Shown: positions 48,162 to 55,416 of the stretch, one piece after another
Numbering within the stretch: the first letter of the stretch is position 1
Layout of the letters: each line of letters opens with the position of its first letter
DNA from: Halobacteriovorax sp.
Lineage (GTDB): Bacteria > Bdellovibrionota > Bacteriovoracia > Bacteriovoracales > Bacteriovoracaceae
Assembly: GCA_002720865.1 (NCBI GenBank)
Contig: PBIO01000014.1
Location: 1,115,793 to 1,179,792 of the forward strand
Direction: 5' to 3'
Length of the DNA stretch: 64,000 nucleotides
Notes under the pieces: generated by a model
The model's database searches: none
Told to the model about the DNA's origin: nothing
The model's input: the letters and a program-made list of their open reading frames with translations, nothing else
Position numbers and translations under genes: made by a program

Positions 48162-50221
48162 TATCTTAAACTAATTTGAATTTTCTTATATCGACCATCA
48201 CCCATAGAAGTCGTTTTTACTTTTGCATCATCATGAAGATGTTGGTGAACAATTCTTCTTTCCGCAGAGTTCATTGCATTTAACACAACAGACTTATTAG
48301 ACTCTAGAACTTTCTCAACCATTTTATCAACCATGGCCGTTATTTTCTTTTCGTCAATCTTCTCTCTTTTAGAACCTCGTTCTCTTCCTTTAGAGCGATC
48401 ATCTTTACGCTCACTCCTGACTGGAGCGCCTTTTCCATAGCTCATATTGATTCGAACATTTCCAGGTAAATGAACTCTCGTGGTTATATAAACCTTAACC
48501 AGCTGCTCGTAAGCAAATAAAAGCTCTTTTTCATTTCTTGAGAATAACCTCTCATCATTTCCTGAGAAATTAATATTTATATCGTTTTTCTCTTTATTAA
48601 AGCTAACCTTTACGTAGACGTTTAATCTTGAAATCTTCACCATTTCCATTAGGAATGGAAGAAGAAGTTTTTTATAGATTGGCTTTAAAGTGAATTTATA
48701 GGTGGTCTTTCTTGGGCCAAAGAAAAAGAATTTCTTAGGGCCTTGTTTTAGAACATCCCACTGCAGAAGACTTTTATCATTTATTCTGTAATAGCCCATG
48801 GCATTTTGCCAGGCGTCCTTTAAGTCGGTGGTAGTTGTGACAAAGATTCTCTTATCATCAGAACTTTCACTTTTTACATACTCTGGAACTTCCATAAGTT
48901 TGTATTCTTTAAACACTGGAGGTTTACCTTCAAATTTTTCTTTTGGTTTATGATCTTTAGTGTTCCCTCGTTTATTATCTCTCTTGCGATCATCTCTTTC
49001 ACGAGGAGCATTACGATCAACAACCTTTAAAGTTTTATAATCAATATAAGGTTTTTTAGGAATATCTGTTGCGAAGCTATCATCTGTTAACTCCATCCTG
49101 GGAATCTTTGCATCGATTAGTTCAGAGATTGGATCTAAAAATTCACAGTCTTCATGGGCGCAAAAGCTTACGGCCTTACCATTTGCTCCTGCACGTCCTG
49201 TTCTTCCAATTCTATGCACATAGTTGGCTGCTTCTTGGGGAAGGTCATAGTTAACTACAAAGTTAACATCTTTTATGTCTAAGCCTCTTGCGGCAACATC
49301 GGTACAAACAAGGATGGTAACTTTCTTAGCTCTAAACTCTTCCATTAGGCGAGTTCTCTTATTTTGAGCTAATCTTCCCGAGATGGGTTTTGCTTTGAAG
49401 CCCATAAGGTTTAGCCATTCAGCCACGACATGAGTCATGAATTGAGTGTTGCAAAAAACTAGAGCGTAGGCATCTTCTTGATCTCTTAACATCTTAACTA
49501 AAAGAGGCATTTTTTCTTCACTTGTTACCATTGCAAGTGAATGATCAATATTATCTACCAGTAGGCTATCAACATTTAGTCTAAGCTCAACGGGATGAGA
49601 GCGAAATTTATAGGCCGTATTTAAAACATCCATATTACTAGTGGCCGATACCATAATGAGTTGGCGGTGATCCGACATTTTTCCTAGTGTGAACTCTATA
49701 TCTTTTTTAAAGCCCATATCAAAAAGACGATCTGCTTCGTCAAAAACAACGGCCTTTGTGTTTGTTAGGTCTACACATTTTTGCTTAATCAGATCGACAA
49801 GTCTTCCAGGAGTACAAATCAATACATAAGGATGTTTTTTTAACAGGTCCTTTTGGTTATCAATACTTTCGCCACCAATCAAACAAGTTGAAGTGATATT
49901 TAAAGGTGTCCCAATTTGTGTAAAAACTTTATGTGTTTGTTGAGCTAGTTCTCGAGTAGGGCTAAGAACAACATAGGCGACTTTTCTTTCTTCATTATTC
50001 ATTAATTCTTCATCGCGAAGAATCTGTTCAATAATCGGAATAGCAAAAGAGCCAGTCTTTCCGCTTCCAGTCTCTGCTTGAGCAAAGATATCCTTTCCTT
50101 CTAAAACAGGAGTAATAGTTAATTCCTGAACTGGGGAGGCGTTCTCGAATCCGATTCCTTTTAGGGAATCAAGTAGGGCAGGTTTGAGTTCAAACTCAGT
50201 AAAAGGTGTCGTAGTTTCCAT
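48161..50221 (-). CDS. DEAD-box RNA helicase fused to a Jag/KhpB-like RNA-binding module
   Basis: Residues 1-375 are a complete DEAD-box core: Q motif (FTEFELKPALLDSLKGIGFE), AETGSGKT, PTRELA, GG, TPGR, DEAD (161-164), SAT, and HRIGRTGRAG. After a charged linker (405-435) the rest looks like a whole Jag protein. A Jag_N-like segment spans about 460-512 (TDLKDAWQNAMGYYRINDKS, then GPKKFFFFGPRKTTYKF). A KH-like region follows at about 518-595. An R3H domain spans about 625-686, with Arg655-x3-His659 in NAMNSAERRIVHQHLHDD. I do not know this fusion from textbooks. It may remodel and chaperone RNA in one polypeptide. Confidence 0.88.
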   Translation of the reverse strand: METTTPFTEFELKPALLDSLKGIGFENASPVQELTITPVLEGKDIFAQAETGSGKTGSFAIPIIEQILRDEELMNNEERKVAYVVLSPTRELAQQTHKVFTQIGTPLNITSTCLIGGESIDNQKDLLKKHPYVLICTPGRLVDLIKQKCVDLTNTKAVVFDEADRLFDMGFKKDIEFTLGKMSDHRQLIMVSATSNMDVLNTAYKFRSHPVELRLNVDSLLVDNIDHSLAMVTSEEKMPLLVKMLRDQEDAYALVFCNTQFMTHVVAEWLNLMGFKAKPISGRLAQNKRTRLMEEFRAKKVTILVCTDVAARGLDIKDVNFVVNYDLPQEAANYVHRIGRTGRAGANGKAVSFCAHEDCEFLDPISELIDAKIPRMELTDDSFATDIPKKPYIDYKTLKVVDRNAPRERDDRKRDNKRGNTKDHKPKEKFEGKPPVFKEYKLMEVPEYVKSESSDDKRIFVTTTTDLKDAWQNAMGYYRINDKSLLQWDVLKQGPKKFFFFGPRKTTYKFTLKPIYKKLLLPFLMEMVKISRLNVYVKVSFNKEKNDININFSGNDERLFSRNEKELLFAYEQLVKVYITTRVHLPGNVRINMSYGKGAPVRSERKDDRSKGRERGSKREKIDEKKITAMVDKMVEKVLESNKSVVLNAMNSAERRIVHQHLHDDAKVKTTSMGDGRYKKIQISLR

Positions 50222-50266
50222 AGGGCAAACTTATACCGCTTTTGATGCAACTTTACTAAAATAATC

Positions 50267-50274
50267 GAGTACTT
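50267..50274. promoter_or_regulatory. AAGTACTC near-palindrome upstream of the helicase
   Basis: On the minus strand AAGTACTC lies 46 bases before the helicase start. It differs by one base from the AAGTACTT sites listed at 3267. Confidence 0.25.
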
Positions 50275-50288
50275 TTCTTTGCTTTGCG

Positions 50289-51047
50289 TCAGAAGATGTC
50301 TTTCTTTTTAGCCTGGTCTAAGATCTCGTTAATAGAGGCAATTATCCCATCTTGATTAGGGGAGTCACCATAGATAGTGAATTGCTTAGGCTCTAAAATT
50401 TGCTCTAACTTCTTTTCTACTTTCTCTTCAACCACTCGGCCTTCATCGTAACCCAGTTTGTTAAGTTTAAAGAGCCAGTTTATCTGTAGATTTCCATCTG
50501 AAATACGAAGCTGTTGGTTCAATTTATCGATCTGGCCCATATCCTTTCCACCGGGGCAGGTATAAGCGATATCAATAAATCCTTTTTTATTTTTTAGAGT
50601 TTTTCTTTTAAATCTAAAGAAGTTCTCAAAGATCTCAATATATTTCGACAAAATTTCAATAGGCTCCACTTGTAATTCTAAATGCCCTCCTTCAAAGAGG
50701 TCATCTTGATTACCGCAATAAATATAGGGGGAAGAACTTTTCTCAGTTATAGGGCAATCTGTACTTAGCTTGAATTCCCATTCTAGACTTTGCTCTCCTG
50801 AGGGAGAAAGCTTTGTTCCACTAGGGAAGGGGAATTTTTCACTATTCGAAAATGCCTTCTCATTTTTAGCTTTTAGTTTTTTCGCATCTGTATGAGCAAA
50901 GGTAACACCAAAGTTCGAAAGGTCCACTTCATCAGCACCGTGATTTCTAATAATCAAATTTCCTTTGACGACCTGTCCTTGCATCCAAGATTCCCCTTGG
51001 ATATCCAACGAGAATTCAAGTGGTTGTTGAAAAAAAGTGCCTTTCAT
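50289..51047 (-). CDS. Hypothetical Spo0M/arrestin-like protein
   Basis: The 252-residue product has no signal. QGESWMQGQVVKGNLIIRNH near the start and WEFKLSTDCPITEKSSSPYI at about 85-105 recall the arrestin-like beta sandwich of Spo0M proteins (G-x-V-x-G-x-V-x-V ... LPxDTPIT), and VEPIEILSKYIEIFENFFRF is like the V-x-P...AL...GF stretch. The C-terminal half is not recognised. The assignment is a fold-level guess. Confidence 0.6.
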   Translation of the reverse strand: MKGTFFQQPLEFSLDIQGESWMQGQVVKGNLIIRNHGADEVDLSNFGVTFAHTDAKKLKAKNEKAFSNSEKFPFPSGTKLSPSGEQSLEWEFKLSTDCPITEKSSSPYIYCGNQDDLFEGGHLELQVEPIEILSKYIEIFENFFRFKRKTLKNKKGFIDIAYTCPGGKDMGQIDKLNQQLRISDGNLQINWLFKLNKLGYDEGRVVEEKVEKKLEQILEPKQFTIYGDSPNQDGIIASINEILDQAKKKDIF

Positions 51048-51096
51048 TATTCTTCCTTGTTATGATTGGAGGCATCTTATTAAAGGATTTTTAAAA

Positions 51097-51630
51097 ATGG
51101 AAGATGTTTTAAAGTTTTGGTTCGAAGAGCTCGAGGAAAAGCAGTGGTGGGTAAAGGATATTGGTCTAGACAAATTGATAGAAGATCGATTTGGTGAGCT
51201 TCACAAGAAAGCCAATGCTGGAGAATTAAAACCTTGGCGAGAAACTGCAGAAGGAAGATTGGCTGAAGTTATCGTTTTGGATCAATTCTCAAGAAATATA
51301 TTTAGAGATCAGCCCGGTGCTTTTGCTAGTGACGAGCTTGCCCTTTCCCTATCTAAAGACGCTGTTGAAACTGGGGCAGACCAATTGTTAGAGCCAAAGA
51401 AAAGGCTTTTTTTGTATATGCCTTATATGCATAGTGAATCTCTTGAAGTTCATAATGAGGCTTTGAAGCTATTTGAGGACTTAGGTTTCGAAAGTAATAT
51501 CAAGTACGAAAAAGCACATAGAGATATTATAGAAAGATTTGGACGTTATCCTCATCGAAATAAAATTTTAGGGCGACAATCTAGCAATGAGGAGATTGAA
51601 TTTCTAAAAGAACCGGGATCTTCATTTTGA
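51097..51630 (+). CDS. DUF924 family protein
   Basis: Start at 51097; an in-frame extension to 51037 would overlap the divergent gene's start region. MEDVLKFWFEELEEKQWWVK is the family opening, followed by AEVIVLDQFSRNIFRDQPGA, LFLYMPYMHSESLEVHNEAL and FGRYPHRNKILGRQSSNEEI, all DUF924 landmarks. The family is helical (TPR-like) and of unknown function. TTG start of the next gene overlaps its stop. Confidence 0.9.
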   Translation: MEDVLKFWFEELEEKQWWVKDIGLDKLIEDRFGELHKKANAGELKPWRETAEGRLAEVIVLDQFSRNIFRDQPGAFASDELALSLSKDAVETGADQLLEPKKRLFLYMPYMHSESLEVHNEALKLFEDLGFESNIKYEKAHRDIIERFGRYPHRNKILGRQSSNEEIEFLKEPGSSF

Positions 51631-51992
51631 AAAAGCAAAAAGTTGCCATTCTGGGGGCATCGGATAATCCAGAACGATATAGTTATAAAGCCTTTAAAAT
51701 GTTATTGGAACACGGCCATGAAGTTCTTCTGGTTTCTCCTAAATTAGCTGAGCTCGAGGGACATAAAGTCTTTGCAAATTTATCTGAAGTAGGATCAGTA
51801 GATACTCTTACTATGTATGTTAGTGAGAAGATCTCTTCATCAATGATAGATGAAATACTTTCGTTCAAACCAGGAAGAGTTATTTTTAACCCTGGGTCTG
51901 AAAATCAAGAACTGATGGAAAAGCTTAAGAGTAAGGGTGTTGAAGTAGAACCAGCTTGTACACTGGTCCTACTTTCAACAGGGCAATTTTAA
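51627..51992 (+). CDS. CoA-binding domain protein (YccU-like)
   Basis: A single Rossmann-like domain of 121 residues: VAILGASDNPERYSYKAFKM is the nucleotide-binding start (G-A-S-x-N-P-x-R), then HEVLLVSPKLAELEGHKVF and VIFNPGSENQELMEKLKSKG. This is the small CoA_binding_2 family; function unknown. The start is TTG, overlapping the previous stop in TTGA. The stop overlaps the convergent lipocalin gene by four bases. Confidence 0.85.
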   Translation: MKKQKVAILGASDNPERYSYKAFKMLLEHGHEVLLVSPKLAELEGHKVFANLSEVGSVDTLTMYVSEKISSSMIDEILSFKPGRVIFNPGSENQELMEKLKSKGVEVEPACTLVLLSTGQF

Positions 51993-52543
51993 CGAAATGA
52001 TGGAGTCACAATAAGTTTTGAGGTGTCAAAACCTTGAGCTCTCGCTTCGGCTTTTAGCATATCTTTTGTATCTTCAGGTAAACTTGGAGTTCTAGAAAGG
52101 ATCCAAAGGTACTTTCTATCTTGCGAACCAACTAAAACGTATTCATAGTTTGGTCCTAATTTAATAATATTATAATCGCCCGCAAACCAGCCGAGCCACT
52201 TGAAAAAAGGAACAAAACTTACTTTTAAACGGGCATTGGTTTTTTTATCTACGACAAAGGCAACACCTTTAGCATCTTTTGTTTTTAGTTTCCCGTTTTT
52301 CTTTTTCTTAACACAGGTGTTAACGACTTTAACTTTTCCTTTTTTCGTCAGCTTATAATCAGCAGTGACATTGCCACAGCCTTTTTCAAACTTAATATCA
52401 AATCTTTCAAGCTCATACCAAAAGCCTTGATACTTTTGAATATCTACGTTTTGCTCTACTCGTAATGGCTCGTGACCATTCGTGCCGGCACATGCTATTG
52501 TTGTGACGCTAAAGAATAAGACCATAGTTAGAATGTTTTTCAT
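51989..52543 (-). CDS. Bacterial lipocalin (Blc-like)
   Basis: The signal segment ends TTIACAG, a weak lipobox with Cys18, so it may be an outer-membrane lipoprotein as Blc is. The lipocalin motif is YQGFWYELERFDIKFEKGCG (G-x-W near the N-terminus). NVTADYKLTKKGKVKVVNTC and YVLVGSQDRKYLWILSRTPS are the further conserved strands of the Blc group. It would bind a fatty acid or lysophospholipid and help envelope maintenance. Confidence 0.9.
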   Translation of the reverse strand: MKNILTMVLFFSVTTIACAGTNGHEPLRVEQNVDIQKYQGFWYELERFDIKFEKGCGNVTADYKLTKKGKVKVVNTCVKKKKNGKLKTKDAKGVAFVVDKKTNARLKVSFVPFFKWLGWFAGDYNIIKLGPNYEYVLVGSQDRKYLWILSRTPSLPEDTKDMLKAEARAQGFDTSKLIVTPSFR

Positions 52544-52632
52544 TTTTAACTCCTTGTTAATGATCTTAAATTAACGGCCTAGGTCTTAGACTGTAAGTAG
52601 ACAGCGGTTAGACATGAGAAAAGGAGCACTGC

Positions 52633-53406
52633 ATGAAGTATTTGATTATATTTGTTTCGCTATTAGGATTAGTTTCCTGTGCTGGAATTAGAGAGGAAGT
52701 GAAATATGAAGTGAATGGCCAAGAACATAAAGGATATTATGCTGCTCCTAATGGTGGTGGGTTAAAGCCAGGGGTAATAGTGGTGCATGAGTGGTGGGGG
52801 CATAACGAATATGTCCGAAAAAGAGCCAGACAGTTATCAAAAATGGGTTATCACGCATTGGCCTTGGATATGTATGGAGAGGGAAAAAAAACCTCTCATC
52901 CAAAGGAAGCTAAAAAGTTTGCCATGATGTCCATGAAGGATCCTGAGTTAGCTAAAAAAAGATTCTTAAAAGCTCTTGAAGTATTAAAATCAAAAGAAGG
53001 TGTTGATCCGAAGAAAATAGCGGCAATTGGATATTGTTTTGGCGGCGCTGTAGTTTTAAATATGGCCCGGGCCGGAGTTGACTTAGACGCAGTTGTGTCT
53101 TTTCACGGCTCTTTAAAAACGAAAAAACCAGCAAAGAAAGGTGATATCAAAGGAAAGGTTTTAGTATTAAACGGAGCTGAGGATCCTATGATTACTCAAG
53201 CTGATATCAAAGCCTTTAAAAGTGAAATGAGAAAGGCTCAGGTTAGCTATGAATTTATCAACTATCCAGGAGCCGTTCATGCATTTACAAATCCAGGTGC
53301 AACAGCAGTTGGGAATAAATATGATCTTCCGGTTGCTTACCATGAAGAGTCAGATAAAAGTTCTTGGAAAACAATGGAAAATTTTTTAAGAGTAGAGTTG
53401 AGGTAA
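52633..53406 (+). CDS. Dienelactone hydrolase-family lipoprotein
   Basis: The signal ends in lipobox LVSC (Cys16). The alpha/beta-hydrolase domain has the DLH marks: VVHEWWGHNEYVRKRARQL, the nucleophile Cys135 in AAIGYCFGGAVVLNM, Asp in NGAEDPMI and His in AVHAFTNPGA. Natural substrate unknown; such enzymes hydrolyse small esters or lactones. Being anchored in the envelope is less usual than the cytoplasmic DLH. It is followed after five bases by a parvulin gene. Confidence 0.88.
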   Translation: MKYLIIFVSLLGLVSCAGIREEVKYEVNGQEHKGYYAAPNGGGLKPGVIVVHEWWGHNEYVRKRARQLSKMGYHALALDMYGEGKKTSHPKEAKKFAMMSMKDPELAKKRFLKALEVLKSKEGVDPKKIAAIGYCFGGAVVLNMARAGVDLDAVVSFHGSLKTKKPAKKGDIKGKVLVLNGAEDPMITQADIKAFKSEMRKAQVSYEFINYPGAVHAFTNPGATAVGNKYDLPVAYHEESDKSSWKTMENFLRVELR

Positions 53407-53411
53407 TAATT

Positions 53412-53687
53412 ATGAGTGATAAAGTAACGGCCAGTCATATCTTAGTAGATCAAGAGTTTGAGGCCCAAGATTTGATTAAAAAATTAGATGAAGGAAAGTC
53501 CTTTGAAGAGCTCGCTAGAGATTTCTCAAATTGTCCCTCTGGAAAATCCGGTGGAAGTTTAGGGGAGTTTGGAAAAGGCATGATGGTTAAGGAATTTGAA
53601 ATGGCCGCCTTCGCTTTAAAAGCAGGTGAGGTCTCAGGCCCGGTTAAAACCCAGTTTGGCTACCATCTTATAAAGCGAGAAGCTTAG
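53412..53687 (+). CDS. Parvulin-type peptidyl-prolyl isomerase
   Basis: Start at 53412, shortly after the stop of the lipoprotein gene. The 91-residue protein is a bare rotamase domain: KVTASHILVDQEFEAQDLIK, FEELARDFSNCPSGKSGGSL, EFEMAAFALKAGEVSGPVKT and FGYHLIKREA, matching PpiC. No signal, so it is cytoplasmic like E. coli PpiC. It speeds cis-trans proline isomerisation. Confidence 0.93.
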   Translation: MSDKVTASHILVDQEFEAQDLIKKLDEGKSFEELARDFSNCPSGKSGGSLGEFGKGMMVKEFEMAAFALKAGEVSGPVKTQFGYHLIKREA

Positions 53688-53704
53688 GTAAGTACCTAAT
53701 ATCT

Positions 53705-53729
53705 TTACTGTCGAATTGTCTGACAGTAA
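53705..53729. repeat. Perfect 8-bp inverted repeat after the parvulin gene
   Basis: TTACTGTC-N9-GACAGTAA. It lies 18 bases after the parvulin stop and about 90 bases before the next gene, with no T run. It could be an operator for the exported block downstream or a weak terminator. Confidence 0.4.
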
Positions 53730-53815
53730 CATTATTACAAGCTTTCTATTATGCACTGCATATAAACTGATTTTTTTGGTAAAAGAGGTAGACCTAAAAC
53801 CTTGAAAACAAAAAA

Positions 53816-55381
53816 GTGAGCTTATTTATGCGTACTCTCTTGGCCTTATCTTTTGCCTCCTTAACTATTGGAGCAGCCTTTGCCGCCGATGAAAGACCTG
53901 TTTGTCAGTTCGTTAAAGAGCATATGGCCAAAGACTTAGGTTTACATGCCGAGTGTAAGGCTAGCTATTCAATTTATTGTAAGGACACGGCCACGAATAG
54001 AAAAAAGGGCTGCGCAGCTTATAAGAGAGCCTCTAAAAACTCCAATGTTAAAATTGCTGGGTTTAATGTTTATAACCTCGGTATGGGTCAAGACTTTAGT
54101 GGAAACCTTTTAACAGGATTAAAACAAAATCATATTTTGGCCGAGACTATAGCTCAATTTGATCTAACAGGTGCTGTAGAGTTAAAGCATCTAGCAAAAG
54201 AAGACCGTTCCTTTAACGAAAAACTACTAAAAACGATCAACGACTTAAAGAGTGGAAAACGAAAGTTAATGAAGTTTGTTTCTCGAACAAATGAAAAAAG
54301 AGAAATCACTCTAGAAGAAATTGAAGGAAAATTTAGAGTTCCTCAATACCTTAATGTTTTAAAAGAACTTATAAAGATAGATTCAAACTTTGCACTTGTT
54401 TTATCAAATGATCTTTATCCGAGACTTTCAGACGATTTACTAAACAATGAAATTGCTGGTTTCTTTTATAAAAAGAATAAATTCAACTTAAGAAACACAA
54501 ACTACTGTGGAGCTGGAGTTAAGGCCTGTACGGCCAAGACAAAGGAATTTCCTGCTGAAATAGCAAGAAAGCCCTTCCTCGCAACTTTTAAAGCTGGAAA
54601 GATGGAATTTACCATAGCGGCAGTTCACTTTCGTTTTAGAAGACCCACAAAGAAAGTTAATAAAAAGCCTGTTCTTGACGAGGCCTTATACAATCCAATG
54701 ATGAAGGTATTCGATTTCTCTAAAGAAACTGGTTATCAATTTAAAAATAATAAAACTCAACAAAATATAAAGCATGAAACTTCATCAAGATTTGCTGAGG
54801 CGAAAATGGTGATTGATTTTTTGGGCGCACAAAGAAAAGCTGGTAAAATCAAAGACCCGCTTCTCTATGGAGACTTTAACTTAGCAGCCCCTAGGGCCCA
54901 TACACCAACTCCTGAACGTAAAAAAGATGAAGATCTACAAGAAGCTTTTAAGCTTGCTTGGGACAAAATTCTTCCTGGAATGAAGGGAGCAGATGTATAT
55001 GTAAATAGTCCTTCTACTGTTGGTAAAAAAACTTTAGGCAGCAATTTTGATCATCTTGTTTTAGCTAAGGCTGGAAAGCTATCAAAATGTGATGTTGATA
55101 ATGCGGATGTTTTTGATTTTACTGATGAAGAAGTTTTCCCAAGTGGTCATGCACTCGTTCGAAAAATCGATAAAGAGGCAATGCTCGCTCATTTTGCAAA
55201 AGCCCTTAACTTTAAAAGCACTACGACAATGAAGCATCGTTATACTAGCGGAAAAATGAATTTCTGGGAGATTGGAATCGATAATAAATTGATTGGTTCT
55301 TATAACGAAGGAACTAAAGTCGTTTTTAGTGAAGCGATCTCTGATCATCTTCCTGTTTATTTAAACTGTAATACGAAATAA
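53816..55381 (+). CDS. Exported DNase I-like (endonuclease/exonuclease/phosphatase) protein
   Basis: Starts with GTG (or the ATG four codons on) and has a signal peptide (MRTLLALSFASLTIGAAFA). Core motifs of the EEP fold appear in order: IAGFNVYNLG (first strand and Asn), TGAVELKHL (Glu), AAVHFRF (His), LYGDFNLA (Asp-x-Asn), NFDHLVLAK and the closing EAISDHLPVYLNC (Ser-Asp-His). It is longer (521 residues) than a plain DNase I, with Lys-rich insertions. Probable secreted nuclease, but some members are phosphatases or sphingomyelinases. It starts a block of three exported proteins. Confidence 0.75.
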   Translation: MSLFMRTLLALSFASLTIGAAFAADERPVCQFVKEHMAKDLGLHAECKASYSIYCKDTATNRKKGCAAYKRASKNSNVKIAGFNVYNLGMGQDFSGNLLTGLKQNHILAETIAQFDLTGAVELKHLAKEDRSFNEKLLKTINDLKSGKRKLMKFVSRTNEKREITLEEIEGKFRVPQYLNVLKELIKIDSNFALVLSNDLYPRLSDDLLNNEIAGFFYKKNKFNLRNTNYCGAGVKACTAKTKEFPAEIARKPFLATFKAGKMEFTIAAVHFRFRRPTKKVNKKPVLDEALYNPMMKVFDFSKETGYQFKNNKTQQNIKHETSSRFAEAKMVIDFLGAQRKAGKIKDPLLYGDFNLAAPRAHTPTPERKKDEDLQEAFKLAWDKILPGMKGADVYVNSPSTVGKKTLGSNFDHLVLAKAGKLSKCDVDNADVFDFTDEEVFPSGHALVRKIDKEAMLAHFAKALNFKSTTTMKHRYTSGKMNFWEIGIDNKLIGSYNEGTKVVFSEAISDHLPVYLNCNTK

Positions 55382-55416
55382 AAAATAAAATATTCTTAAC
55401 CCCCTAGGAGACCCTA

